DNA from: Liolophura sinensis
Lineage: Eukaryota > Mollusca > Polyplacophora > Chitonida > Chitonidae
Reading direction: 5' to 3'
DNA length: 64,000 bases
Assembly: GCF_032854445.1 (NCBI RefSeq)
Contig: NC_088295.1
Coordinates: forward strand, 32,334,510-32,398,509
Shown piece after piece: positions 31,401 through 42,994 of this stretch. Under the pieces are notes generated by a model. The model ran no database searches. It was given only the letters and a program-made list of their open reading frames with translations, and was not told the DNA's origin. Both the position numbers and the translations under genes were made by a program. Within the stretch, counting starts at the first letter, position 1. Each line of letters starts with the position of its first letter.

Positions 31401-33409
31401 CTGTAGACAGCGAGATGGAGAGGTTGTGGAGTTGGACATAGGCAAGCAGAACGACTATCCCTGTCAATTATGTGCGAGGGTCCAGGGAATACCACGGCTC
31501 TGGAAGCTCCGAGATTCGAGACGTCCGAATAAATGTTCTAATTGCCTTTTTCGACCTTTAACTTGAAAATATTGAAAATTTGTGTGCTAAGATGGAGATC
31601 ATCTGAACGGGGAACTAGAAGCTTTCACAAAATGGCAAAGGGGAATTCCTGTCCAGCATTATGATAAAAACCTAGGTAAACTCGATATTTGTGTTCTTAC
31701 GTTCTTTGTGATAGATAACACGCAGGGATGGCTTCATAAAACAAGACCACCGTCTGAAAGTATTATCGCCTTGCTGAAAATATGGCATAAAATAGGACAA
31801 ATACAGCTCTAAGTTTGGAGGATAAGAGGCCTTCCAGAGGAATTAATAGACGTGAGTTACATTGCGCAATTTTAAAATTTAAAATTTGAACAAATGAAAA
31901 GAAATGTTTTATCATCCGATTCAAAACAGAGAAAAAGGCAGTGAACATTCACTGTGGTGTATTTTTCATATACGAGTGGGTCGAAGTGTTGGGGGTAGGG
32001 CAGAACATACGCTGGCCCTCCCTCTTTTGAAAGTGTTGGGGCACGGGTCCCCGGTCCCCGCTTCCCCCCGTTCCTCACATAGACGTGCAGCCAGCTCACT
32101 CTATGTCTCCCGCTAGCCTGACTTCTCGGTGTCATTGCGCAACTCTCTAGCTATTGTTATTGTGAACACGCGGAAACATATAGTTCGGTATTTAAATACA
32201 TGGATCAAGATGAATCAAGGCTATCACGTTTTATACCATCCAATCTTTTGCTCTTTTCTGTAATAAGTCACTGTCTATGTGTTATACAGTTCTGCTCCTA
32301 AAGCAAAGAGTCCGTTCACAAGCACCCCATTCAGTGCAACAGCAAGGAATCATGTGTTTTACACAGCTTGGAACTAACTCGCTGGCATCCGATTTGCTTA
32401 TAGGCGGGAAATGTTCCCATTGCATGGAGTGATCACATATTCAAAGGCACTAAAATGCTTAAAAAATTTTTGTTATATTTTATTTTAAGGTAGAAAGCGT
32501 TTTATCCAAAAAACGTTATCTTACCGGAAGTCGATTTACGGAAGCCGACGTCAGGTTGTTTACCACTTTGGTTCGCTTTGACATGGTCTATGTGGGGCAT
32601 TTTAAGGTGGGTTTTAAAATGTGTTTTTTTTTTTAAAGAGTCCATGTGGATCATATAAATTCAAAGGCCTTCAAACATCTTTAGAATTCGCCACGGTAAC
32701 GGAATAGTAAATTGTGAATGAATGATAGAAAAATGGAAGGAGCCATCTTGGAATACAATGTATTTAAACCTGAAAGATTTACCCGTATTTCATTTAGAAT
32801 GCGTTAACCTGACTGCCACTTTGTTTATTATCGTGCGTGGGTTTCAGTGTAACAAGAAGCGTATCATAGACTACCCAAACATCTGGCCTTATGTGAGGGA
32901 GATTTACCAGATGCCCGGTGTGGCTGATACCGTCGACCCTCAGCATATTATGTGTCATTATCAGGTAACCACTAAACAACAACAACGATTATTACAAGGC
33001 AGACATAAAAAGCGGCTAATGAATAAGGGCATTTCAAAGCTATATCCGTGAGCTAGAGACTGACTTACACCATTTTTATCCTGGCGCTCGCAATCCATAC
33101 AGTAACATGACCGTGTAATCTATTTGGCCTGTGCCAGTGTGGCTATTTCCCAGCAATCTAGGATACATGCACTTCACCTTATTACTAGTAGAAGACTCCA
33201 CCTTTATGGTTGTATGATTAGTTTGGCACATGATGACATCTACGTCTGTAATTTAAACCTTAATGTCTTGTATGGTTCAGTGATAATGGATCGTTATTTC
33301 ATTTCGATTTCAGCAAAGTCACAAAACCATCAACCCTTTCGGTATCGTGGCTATTGGACCAGATCTGGACTTCACACAGCCCCACGGACGGGAGAAGATG
33401 GCAGCTTAA
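25484..33409 (+). CDS. Glutathionyl-hydroquinone reductase (Xi-class GST, ECM4/YqjG family)
   Basis: Eight exons: 25484-25604, 28324-28502, 28815-28887, 29121-29319, 29718-29811, 32490-32606, 32848-32964 and 33314-33409 (stop TAA). All are GT-AG with matching phases: 996 nt and 331 residues, the normal family length. The ATG has A at -3. The catalytic motif is SLACPWAHR with Cys62, followed by TEKGWNF. The C-terminal GST domain carries [20 protein letters not shown] (residues 136-155), [17 protein letters not shown] and [12 protein letters not shown] near the end. Family enzymes use glutathione to reduce glutathionyl-hydroquinones through the active-site cysteine and act in the cytosol. The usual VPVLWD appears as VPCLWD (Cys134), an extra cysteine near the active-site domain. 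Diverged copies of the exon 2 acceptor region lie in intron 1. Identification is secure; the physiological substrate is not known. Confidence 0.96.
27418..27510 (-). mobile_element. SINE fragment in GS-HQR intron 1
   Basis: It has tctttatttatttgcttcgc, ttgttaaacgccatatatac, ttcacttgtacggtggtggt and gggtgaaa, a decayed version of the SINE tail and core. Confidence 0.5.
27755..28360 (+). repeat. Three diverged copies of the GS-HQR exon 2 acceptor region
   Basis: The true exon 2 start (28321-28360: CAG, CTGATGG, TTCCAGTGGATTC, AAAGCGGAAGC) has two upstream relatives. One reads CAGATGACAGTTT, GGGTTCAAAGC at about 28168-28200 after gtcttttcag. The other reads CCAGTGGGTTCACGC, GAAAAGC at about 27977-28003, with a detached acceptor-like tttcagccgatggttgg near 27757-27775. 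The sequence between copies also aligns (caatgttc/cgatgttct, gcttgctaaggattaa/tttgttaggaattaa). This is a decayed tandem duplication of about 160-190 bp. The extra copies are not open in the GS-HQR frame. Confidence 0.65.
30049..30097 (+). repeat. Short tandem repeat, ~18-bp unit
   Basis: The unit AGGGTCCAGGGGCCGTCA occurs about 2.5 times within GS-HQR intron 5. No other role is apparent. Confidence 0.6.
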
Positions 33410-33749
33410 TCCTATTCACACAGTGGATCCTCGGGCTTAGTTCAACGATATATCTAGCCGCCTGCTCATAATACGTGGCTTCAGTATCAGACGGGTTTTC
33501 ATGACGAAGAAGTTCATGCATGCAAATCTGTGTTTGTTTAGTTTTGTTAAATTATCTGGTGTTAAAGTGATGTGTGTGCGTGTGTGTATTTTGTTCTGTC
33601 AGCGTGTTAAGTTCGGCCAACGATCTGTCCACGCCAAGTGTCTCGTCAGTGTGAGAAACTCGGACGGATGGGAATTACCCCACATATATGGCTATATCGC
33701 CCTGTTTCACGTAGAATATTCTATTATTTCTTGTGTATATATCAATATC

Positions 33750-33755
33750 AATAAA
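33750..33755 (+). terminator. Poly(A) signal AATAAA, GS-HQR gene
   Basis: AATAAA lies about 340 nt after the stop at 33407-33409 and just before a SINE insertion. It is the likely 3' end signal. Confidence 0.55.
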
Positions 33756-33823
33756 CTCAAACATATCAAAATGTATATGCCTGTTTGTGCACTTCTGGGT
33801 TTTGTGTCTTACTAAACAAAGGG

Positions 33824-34036
33824 GGCCTCCGTGGCTCAGAGGGTAATGACCCAGGAGCCTCTCACCAATGCGGTCGGTCCTCTCAGGCCGGACGTGGGAA
33901 GGTATGTCAGCAACCTGCGGATGGTCGTAGGTTTCCCCAGGGCTCTCCGGTTTCCTCCCACCATGATGCTGGCCGCCGTCGTAGAAATGAAATATTCTTG
34001 AGTACGGCATAAAACACCAACCAAATAAATAAATAA
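33824..34036 (+). mobile_element. tRNA-derived SINE, nearly full length
   Basis: The head GGCCTCCGTGGCTCAGAGGG holds a tRNA box A match. It is followed by aggagcctctcaccaatgcg, the body with cgtaggtttccccagggctc, tttcctcccaccatgatgct, ggccgccgtcgtagaaatga and cttgagtacggcataaaaca, and the tail aaccaaataaataaataagt. It is inserted 70 bp past the GS-HQR poly(A) signal. Confidence 0.8.
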
Positions 34037-34059
34037 GTAAATCTTACTGAAGAATTTTT

Positions 34060-34300
34060 CAGTCATATGACGACTTGTACACTCTGTCTTCTTGTGGCAG
34101 GGTCTGTCCATGCCGCCTTAGTGCTGCCGCCATTCAAGTATCATGCCCAAGACACCAGACATGAGACCCCCACCCAGTCATGTTTCCTGGCTCTACGCTC
34201 TCGGTGTACCATTTTTAAAGTCTTTAGTATGATCCGACCCGTATTTGATCCTGTGACTTCTAAATGGATACTGTAACGATTAGGCCACCGATTTTGTCAA
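34060..34300 (-). mobile_element. Second tRNA-derived SINE family (probable)
   Basis: Read on the minus strand, the segment starts ggtggcctaatcgttacagt, with box A-like TGGCCTAATCG, and continues to a box B-like GGATCAAATAC. The left part (cattcaagtatcatgcccaa, gacaccagacatgagacccc) resembles a repeat seen in mollusc genomes. It sits beside the plus-sense SINE at 33824, so two families landed next to each other. Confidence 0.45.
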
Positions 34301-35007
34301 AATCATGATACCTAATACATAATATACACACGTAAATTATTATGTAAGTCTAAATACAATTCGGATCTTTCTGCTTCAATCCACATTTGAAACCAACCAC
34401 CAAATGTTCACCGACGTTATTCGGAACAAACAACCTCATGCATGATTGACGTGTTCACAGATTTTTTGAAAATACTTTACTATTTTTGGACTCCAGCAAT
34501 ATACCTCGAAAGTGTGAAGTTTTTTGAGTGAAAGGGTTGAAAAAATCAAAAGGCATACATGTATGGGCCGACATAGACCTACCATTACAGAGATTCTTGT
34601 AGTTACACATAGGATTACAAGTAATACAGAAACCAAGAAAAGGGCCATTTCCTTAGATTAGTTAGTTCCTCAGATATGCCATTTGGTTGCTTGTTAATGG
34701 TAAATACAGCGTAAAGTAGATCTTTGCTGTAACAGAAAACTTCGCTTGTGAAATACTGACAAATCCAATCAAATGTGTGTCAAAGCCAGGCCAACTCCAA
34801 TTATTATTTAAGGTCACGAAAGCAGATGGTAAGAGCAGAGATTATGTTCATTCATCAGTTAAATCGAATATGCTACACCTGATAAATCACAGCGTTAATC
34901 CCAACACTTCTGATCTTTCATGTTTTATGCTATAATAAATTATCGTCAGTGTATTTGGTTTAGCCGGTGTATATGTATGTCCTTCATTCTTCAACCAGAA
35001 CTATAAA

Positions 35008-37486
35008 TCAAACAGTACGGTTAACTACGTAGCTGACATATTCAGTATCTTCAAGGAATGCGCTGGTTACTGGACCGTAAAATCCAAGGAAACAGTTCTC
35101 AGTTTTGTACTTTTTTGTAACAAAAGTGAAAATATCACAAACCCGACGATGTAGACAATAACCTGCGCAGTCCACTTGGGATACCGCTAACCTCTGGTCC
35201 AGCAGATGCTGCTGTCGATTACGCTTTTCATCTGTTACCAACATGGCGGACATGGATATTTGATTTGGGGAAAGGTCTGTTGGAAAAAGAGAACATAACC
35301 TGCACTGAAGGGAAGGTCAGGAAAAGGGCTTCAAATGAAATGTTAAATGTACGACTATCGTCGCACGTAAAGATGTCCATTTAATATAGAGAAATAAGGC
35401 GGTTGCTCAGCTAAAAGTAAATCTGGCGAAAGGCGGCGTTCACTTCGAGGACTACCGTTTCCTCCACTCATAGAGCTAAACGATAAAAAGCCCTTACCAA
35501 GGCAATTTTCTCTCACCTGGAGGGATTTCACAGATATAGCGGTACAGCTCAGAACAGTTTTTGTCCTCCCAAACAGCGGTGTCACGTTCCGCTACCACAC
35601 AGTTCTGTCTTCTCCCGCCATTAGGCTGGTGTCTGTGCCACTTTGGTTGAACCAGTGGAGTTCCGTCTAACCAATGAAAACTGCCGTCCGTGATCAGGTC
35701 TGTCAAGCCGACCCAGTAGTGTTTGTCACTTGCACTGTAAACCAGTAACAGTAATATCTCATTCCTTCAGTATTTAACGATTAAAACGTTTAAACTTTCT
35801 CTGTTGTTTTGGTTTTAAGTAAGATAACTTGGTATTAAAAGGAATTAACCACACACACGTCTGTTTTCTTTTTACCTATCATCGTTAGATGTATCAACTA
35901 TACATATACGACTTTCAAATGTCCCTATCAGTCGAAAAGTTTCGAGTTCGAACTCTTTTACTGCTAACCTGTCAAAATTATTAGGTAAATATTTTGGATC
36001 ACATTTACTGTGATATTGGTTTCTGAAAAAAAACAGTGTGACAAAAATTAATTTAGAAGAGACGAACGATGAGGAAAATGAAAGTTTGTGATGTTCAGAA
36101 GAAAGAAGTGTTATTTGTGCCTCCGGAACACGGCGAGATCGGCGATTGGAATATTTTTAACTTGAAAGACAAAAGAGTCCGAACTTGACACTCATTTAGT
36201 GACAAGCAATAGAACACTTGATAAGACACCTGCTGACTCAAGACTAACGAATACAATACTATTAGCTACAACATTAGGATCAGAACTACGAATGATCCTT
36301 ATTTGTTAAAACCTTCTGTTTATTATAGACATTATCATCCTTATCATATTTATTTTTAAATCTCTGTGAATACTTACAAACTTGTACTGACTTGTAACAT
36401 CACTTCCACGCGAGTATCGCCGTCCATAGAAACAAGATCAGCCCCATATTGGCGACACATTTCCCTAGCATCAGTCCAGTTCTTCTCCGTGTGAAACAAC
36501 CTGAAGCACTGGCCTACTTCCGAGTAAAAGGTGAATCCTTCAGGACATTTGGCTGTGGCGCAAACTTAACGAGAAAACAATCCACAACTGATTATGTACT
36601 GGAAATTAAATTTTATTATGAACAGACCTATTTAGCCCAACATGTTTTAGTAGAATTTCTTAGGACTGTTCATCAATAAGCCATTAAAAACGGAACTCAT
36701 TTCGAGGATCAACTGAACTGTAAAGTCCCCCTAGGGAGACCGGCCGCGATAGCACAGTTCGGGAGTGGTATATCCAGGGTCAATCCAGGGGCGGTTTGCG
36801 ACGGCAATTCTCCGCCTAACACAGAAGCCTTCAGGACTAGTCGCCCACAGCAGATGTTGACGCTGACTAGATTTATAATTTATCAACTTGAGGTACATAT
36901 TAGAATTTTGTTCATGGTATGCACCTGCGAGGAAATGCATACTCTTTTCAATGGTATTTGATTGATATTTAAATTTTCTTCTCCTTTAACTACTGGCTTG
37001 GGTAAACTATTTGGTTTATACGTATACAGTTGAAGAAAACCTGGAATGCTCAGCCAAGTACCTGACAGCCTACTGACTTCGTTTCACAGTTGAAGAACGA
37101 GACCTGAATTCGAACACCTTATTGGTCAAGGGCAGTCATCGATTTTAAGGAGATATTAACCTAAAATCTGGAAGTCCGTTTGTCCAACATTCGATCTTCA
37201 GGCCACAATAAGGAAATGACTGTGTGACGATGAAATGACCAGATTCATCAGATTTCCAAATACTAACGGCTTTTTGACTGTATAGATCACATAATTACAC
37301 TGGCGTTTCAGATTTATCTCAGAGACAGCTGGGTCGGTGCAGAAAATCGAGTAGACCCATATCGTGTATAATACAGTTCGGATCTAACGTTTCGCACTAA
37401 TACATGGCCACCGTTAAAGCCACAAAGAAATAAGGTAACCATAACATACTTGCCACAGAGATCACGAGGAACAGTAGCCCAAACAT
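35008..37486 (-). CDS. Secreted C-type lectin with C-terminal PAN/apple-like motif
   Basis: Four minus-strand exons: 37450-37486 (start), 36378-36552, 35517-35734 and 35008-35231 (stop TGA). Phases agree at all junctions; 654 nt, 217 residues. Residues 1-12 (MFGLLFLVISVA) are a short hydrophobic signal peptide. Residues 15-140 form a long-form CTLD: Cys15/Cys28, then Cys45, Cys116, Cys131 and Cys139, with HYWVGL (76-81), WLDG (92-95) and WEDKNC (126-131). The calcium/sugar site reads QPN (107-109) instead of EPN or QPD, a variant common in invertebrate lectins, so sugar preference cannot be assigned. Residues 144-217 lie on the last exon and have Cys165, Cys169, Cys175 and Cys190 spaced like a PAN/apple domain (DCAGYC, VCDIFTF, ENCFLG). 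Likely extracellular, in recognition or adhesion. The first exon rests on phase and the hydrophobic start; the weakest junction is the last acceptor. Confidence 0.82.
36735..36860 (+). mobile_element. Possible tRNA-like SINE head
   Basis: ATAGCACAGTTCGGGAGTGG resembles a box A region and CCAGGGTCAATCCAGG a box B region, 25-30 bp apart, followed by non-tRNA sequence. It is in the lectin's first intron. Evidence is motif-level only. Confidence 0.3.
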
Positions 37487-39108
37487 TGCTGCATTGGAAG
37501 ACCCACAGCGTCAAAGTATAGGGTAGACCTACAAGTCCGTGTGAACCAGTAAACCAATCAATCAACCAAGCAGATCCTATTTTCAAAATACAAGATCCCG
37601 ATTCAGCAAGAATTTCATTAGTTCTGTCCGCTGTATTGATCACCTCAGTATCACACTCGACTGTTATAAAGGTAAGTTTATCCCACCCATAAAGTCAACA
37701 CTGGAGTTAAAGATTTCAGAAAGTCGTAGTTGATATACCGGTATTTGTGTACAGGATATCGATGGACCTTATGTTTTTCAGTTGACGATGAGAAGTTAAA
37801 CAGTACATGCCGTTTCTTCAGTAATATTCACGGCATCGCAATTCTTGATCAGAAACACTTCATAATTAGAAGTGTGTACGCTGCATTGGTCATTGACATT
37901 TAAAGCTGTAAGACAGAACGATTACCTGCATGGTATGTCCCACTCATGAGACAATCATTTCTACAAAATGTCCAAGTTCAGAGTGAAAAGTCGTCCCCTT
38001 GAAAGGCCTATACAGTTCTCTACTAGAGATGATCTCTATAAACGGCATGACAGTTACCCTTATGTACCGAAATACATGACCTAAATTTTGTTTTACAATT
38101 TGTAAAATATCAGACTCCCTGTTTTTATTCATAGAACATCGGAGGCCTTTCACCATTCAGCCTCTGTGATGTAATTTACCTGTAGACCTGTTATCCAATC
38201 GGAAAGGAGTAAAAACATTGTAAACTTTGCGGCTTGTTGGCAAGTGGGCCGTGCACATTGATCGAAACACGTCAATTTACAGATTGTTGATTTTTTTCAT
38301 TGTGCGAAGTGCTGGATAAACAAAGCATTTTGTTTCAGACCAAGTAAATACGTGAAAGGCGAAATCAGCCGTATATATGACGTAAAACATGAAAACAGAA
38401 TCAATGATGCAAATTCTACACTAAAAGGATGGAAGTGCTAATTATGCTATATAAGCCTCTGTATGTATCCCTGTAACCAGTTAACTACAATCACCTGCAG
38501 ACTGACGAATAAATAGAAGGTAAAAAATTTGGTCGACAAATTTTAGTCGCAGCGTACAGCATACGATTAAAAAATCTCTGTCGGAATGTTTGGGCCAAGG
38601 TGTTTGTAGTTTTTAGAAACTACTTTGTAGTTTAACTTTTATTTTTAGTTCCAGAGACTAAATCCATGTGACAGTGTAAGACATAGATCAAAGGTCAAAG
38701 AATTGTTAGGCTATAAGAATAACTTAGTCGTATGTATACAGTCCACTAATTCTCACTATTGGATTTTCATGGCCAGACACGTCACCGGCATGTGACTAAA
38801 TTCTCGTCGGCCCGTGGAATGTATATAGATGTCGGAGAAGCTGATCCCTCACCCATCTGGCTTTCTGGGGAAAGAACCTGAAAGAACCAAACCTACCCAC
38901 TGTGCATTACTGGAGCTAGGCTTGTATACACTAAGTAACTATTTTACAGTGACAAAAAGACAACTGAAACTTTCTAACACACTCGCAAATCGACAAGTTA
39001 CTGTACTTCCTGTGAAGCCATAATCACACCTATGTCAGTATTTGGAAGGACATAATTAAACGGGACTTAATTCAAAACAAGCTAGACACTGTCCGTGGAT
39101 GAACTCTA
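37487..39108. other. Intergenic DNA, no gene seen
   Basis: This lies between the lectin start and the DGCR6 3' end. Short frames here have no splice context or recognisable protein features. It presumably contains the lectin promoter. Confidence 0.45.
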
Positions 39109-39114
39109 TTTATT
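39109..39114 (-). terminator. Poly(A) signal AATAAA, DGCR6 homologue
   Basis: On the minus strand this is AATAAA, about 650 nt after the stop at 39764. It is the first canonical signal I see downstream. Confidence 0.4.
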
Positions 39115-39763
39115 CCATGGTACCAATCATGGTTTTCAATATACTCAAAATCCATGTTTACAACCGCCTCCGTGTAGCCCCTGAATCAAACCCAGGGCTC
39201 CGAACATCAGGTAAATGTCCTGACAAGGCATCCGTTATCATGAACATTGACTCATAAACTCAAACGTCTATACTGGAGAAAAACTGGCGGTAAACTGATA
39301 AATACAATAGAATTTTAAATAAATTAAAATTAAATAAATAGAATTTTTCAAAAGCACATGTTGGCTAACAGAGAAGGAACCAAGAGGACAGACGTCACAT
39401 CTTCAACTAGTCACTGTGACAATACACAAAACAAATCACGTACCACATGTAAATACACACTACATACAATAAATAATCCAAAAACATGACTGATTCCCTG
39501 AACTGACCTATGATATCTTCACTTGGTCACAATTACTGATTCAGAAATATCCGATATATCCTCACAATCACTTGTCATTAATGTCCATGACGTATGACTG
39601 TAGTTGGAGATACTGGTCACAATGCTATTGGCATTTCATTTTGAAACAAATATTTGACAAAATATATATAATCCTTTCGTCAGCACAAAGTTCACTCACA
39701 TCTGGACAAATCGTTCTCATTCAATGTACCTGGATCACATATCAGAATGAATTTCAGGCAATA

Positions 39764-42151
39764 TCATGTCACAGACACGTCTGTCTTGCTGAGTTTATAT
39801 AAGAAGTCCAGAAGATACATCTGTAGTCTAATCTCATGAGGTTTATTAGTGACAAAGAATCCCGGCACTCCTGCCTTCTCTAAAGTAGACTGCTGCTCCA
39901 TCACTTTGCCATCCAACTCTAAGATTATCTTCATGTCTTTACGTTTGATTTCATCATCGCACCTCTTCTCCATCACCTGAAGTAAAACAGAGACAAAAAT
40001 TTAAAAAGAAAACTTTGAAATTTACATGAAAAATTGTGCAAAAATATGTCAAACATTTACTAAATTAAAAGTACTTGGAAAAAGTGATGCTATTATTCAC
40101 AGCCACTACATGGTACATATTAAAATGTTATTGATGTGCCAAATGACATTTACCTCCCATTCTCGTTCATTTTGTTCCTTCACAAATAATAGATTATGAG
40201 CCTTGTTTTGAAACTGAATATCCTGAACAGCTTCCCTATGCCTCTTTTTCATCTCCAGTCTTTGGGCTAAAACAGAACAGAACACGTAAATGTAAAATGT
40301 GAAAAAAAGATCTTAACTCACACGTAAATATAGTTATCAAACAGAGATCAACTAAACATTTTCCCTAGAACACATTTTGTTCACAATGGGGACATATAGA
40401 ATTATTACATCTAAATGCTTCAATGAAGTTTGGTAATTTTAATGTCTTAATGAGAATTTAGAACCAAGACCTCAGAAATCCACAGGAATTGAAAATTACA
40501 CCATTCAACAATACATATTTTGTTGCACACTTAAAGACAAATGACCAGAGACTCAAATCATCAGCCTTCATTTTTTTTTTATTATAAACAAAAAAACATA
40601 AAGCATTCATCCCTGTCAACTGATGTCAAAAGGACACCTTTACCTTTATGTTCATTGATTAGCTTGGTCCTTTGACTAAACAGACTCTTCTCTTCCAACT
40701 GCTGTACTTCCTGTAAGCTCTGCACTATTTCAAACACAGTGCCATCCAGAACAGCACTGGCCAAACTTGACAACAAGTCATAAGACATGCGCTGCTGGTA
40801 TTTTCTGGACACAGAAATATAAAATTTGAATCAATCTAAGCAAACATTTTAGATTTTGATACTATTTATTTATTTGATTGGTGTTTTACGCTGTAATCGA
40901 GAATATTTCAGTTATATGGTGGAGGCCAGCACTATGGTGGGTGGAAACCGAGCAGAGCCTGATGGAAAACCCACAACCATCTGCAGGTTGCTGACAGACC
41001 TTCCCACGTACAGCCAGAGAGGAAGCCAATATAAGCTGGACTTGAACTCACAGCAACCGCACTGGTGAGAGGCTCCTAGGTCATAATGGTGGCTAGCGTG
41101 TTAACCAACTGAGCCATGGAGGCCCTCAATTTGGATACTATTAAAATCAAAATATGTATTCATTTCATTGGTGTTTATTGTAGTACACAACAACTTTTCC
41201 TTATACACCAGCAATCAAGTTTATTGGACAACAGGCCCTCTCACTAAAGGTGAACAAGCAAGAGCTGTATTCATGCCTGGGACCTCATTTGTCAGAGCAT
41301 CATTGGCTGGAGTGAGGTCAACCTTTTAGTCAGCAACAGCCTCACAAAGTCAAAATTAATTATCACACTGACTTGCAGCCAAATGTACTTCACCTGCTTT
41401 TTCCAGAATTTCCTGGTGTACCATTCTGACATGTGGGTAGCTTGCCAGTTAGTTATTAGAAAATGAGAGAATGTTATGCTAGTATTTTACAGTTTAATAC
41501 ACAATTACTCTAAAACAACAATAACTTATTCCCCCATCAACAAGCAACATGATTTTCAAGGGAAGTTTTTGTGAAAAAAAAAACGTTTTGTACCAGTACT
41601 TTTACAAGTTTGATACACCTTAAAGATTTCAAATTTCCAAGCTGGAAAGTTCAAATTTTCTGGTTTTTCAAGGTTTTCAAGGCCTGATAAGAACCTAAGC
41701 TGTTCTAATTTAATAGTTTCATTCAGACAAGTTGGATATTTCGGTTATGGAGTACATGTATGTATTTATTAGTTATTTATTTGATTGGTGTTTTAACATC
41801 TGACTCAAGAATATTTCACTTATACGACAACGGCCAGCATTATGGTGAGAGGAAACCGGGCAGAGCCCCGGGGAAACCCACGACCAGCAGGTTGATGAAG
41901 ACCTTCCAACCTACCGCCGGAGAGGAAGCTAGCATGAACTGGACTTCAACTCACCGCAACCGCAGACTACATGTATGTCTGATACTCTGTGAACATACAC
42001 ACAAAATAATTACCCTGGCAGTTCTCGGGCCATGCTTTGTAGTTCACTGAGCAGAAAGTAATGTCGCTTCTGCTGTAATTCCTCTCTTGGCAAGCTCTTC
42101 TTTCACAGTGGCAAGTGTGGAAGGATCCAAATTTGTTACATACTCAGCCAT
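39764..42151 (-). CDS. DGCR6 / gonadal (gdl) homologue, coiled-coil protein
   Basis: Four minus-strand exons: 42014-42151 (start), 40644-40804, 40154-40266 and 39764-39976 (stop TGA). Exons 2-4 are continuous in frame and match DGCR6 along their length: [70 protein letters not shown] and [20 protein letters not shown]. The protein would be about 207 residues and mostly helical. Family roles are poorly defined; vertebrate DGCR6 lies in the 22q11 region and Drosophila gdl is expressed in the germ line. Exon 1 starts at a strong ATG (A at -3, G at +4) with [20 protein letters not shown], but [20 protein letters not shown], which joins exon 2, is one frame over. The slip lies at about 42085-42090 and looks like one extra base: a sequencing error, a recent lesion, or a missed upstream exon. 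Intron 1 holds two SINEs. Confidence 0.88.
40862..41124 (-). mobile_element. Full-length tRNA-derived SINE
   Basis: The minus-strand head reads GGCCTCCATGGCTCAGTTGG, an exact tRNA box A (TGGCTCAGTTGG). Box B-like GAGTTCAAGTCC follows. Then come the body (ggcagacct/cttcccacgtac, ccgcaggttg-like, cccacaaccatctgc), the core (ctatggtgggtggaaaccga, atatttcagttatatggtgg) and the tail (aatcaaataaataaatagt on the minus strand). It is the best copy in the window, about 263 bp, in DGCR6 intron 1 in the gene's sense orientation. Confidence 0.88.
41761..41967 (-). mobile_element. tRNA-derived SINE, head-truncated
   Basis: It has the tail tatttattagttatttattt, the core tgactcaagaatatttcact, cggccagcattatggtgaga and cccacgaccagcaggttgat, and the end ggaagctagcatgaactgga. 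It stops inside the box B region, so the promoter head is lost. This is the second SINE in DGCR6 intron 1, in the same sense. Confidence 0.85.
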
Positions 42152-42994
42152 TTTCAACTTAAATGAAGTTATTTTTCCAATTAACTTTCATTTCTCATCC
42201 GACATGCTGAAGCGAGGGCATGATGAAGAGGTATTTCTTCAGCACTATACCTCAATGACTTTCTCACCAATACAAAGCCTGTAACTGTAGTTATCCATTT
42301 ACATTACATTGGTTGTTTTCAGTTACACGCTGTTACCCACATGGTCTCCCTGGAAAACAAAAACTGCAGATGCACATTTATGTTCGATTGCTAAGTCTAA
42401 AGAAGAAAAAATCAGCAAGTGTCAAGGTGATTGTGATCACCTAAAATTTTTCATTTGTTGCATAAGCTAATAGGCGACTAAGAATTAAGACATGCACTTG
42501 TTACGCCGAACAGAACTTAAATCCATTGGGACAGCTTGAGTTTGAAAAGGTGTTCATCACGTAATGTTAATTGTACGTTGTTGTTGTTTCACGTAATGTC
42601 CCTTTCAGGGTATCACTCGTTCAAGCCGCTCTATAACTAAGCCGTTTTCATTAGTCCAAGTACTTTTAACAGTATCGAGATACTTACACACAGATCACTC
42701 GTAGACACCAGTATTACAGCAAGTGTAACAAACGAGAAAAGTACAAAAAAACGTTAACGTCTGCTTACGAGGCTATATTTACCTCTGTACACAGAAGAGC
42801 TATATTGACTGGCTGACCTCCCCTAGATCACTTTGTCCACGCGTACCATCCTCAATAGACAAGTTTGGCTCAGAGAATCATCGCTAGCTGAAATGAATTA
42901 AAACCGTATCGCCCTTTGCAGATTAACAGTATACAAGTTCTTGATCTGTGAAGTCACGAATTCAGAGTTCAGAAAAATCTCACAAATATGAACC

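Noticed and set aside
33501-33815. 104-codon plus-strand frame after the GS-HQR stop
   Set aside because: It overlaps the GS-HQR 3' UTR and poly(A) signal and has no recognisable features.
35494-35516. Alternative lectin C-terminus by reading past the 35517 boundary (GERKLPW)
   Set aside because: A good GTGAG donor lies there and the next exon continues in phase with a cysteine-rich domain. Retained-intron use remains possible.
35935-35960. GAGTTCGAACTC resembling a tRNA box B
   Set aside because: No box A or cloverleaf could be placed around it; it is a short palindrome in a lectin intron.
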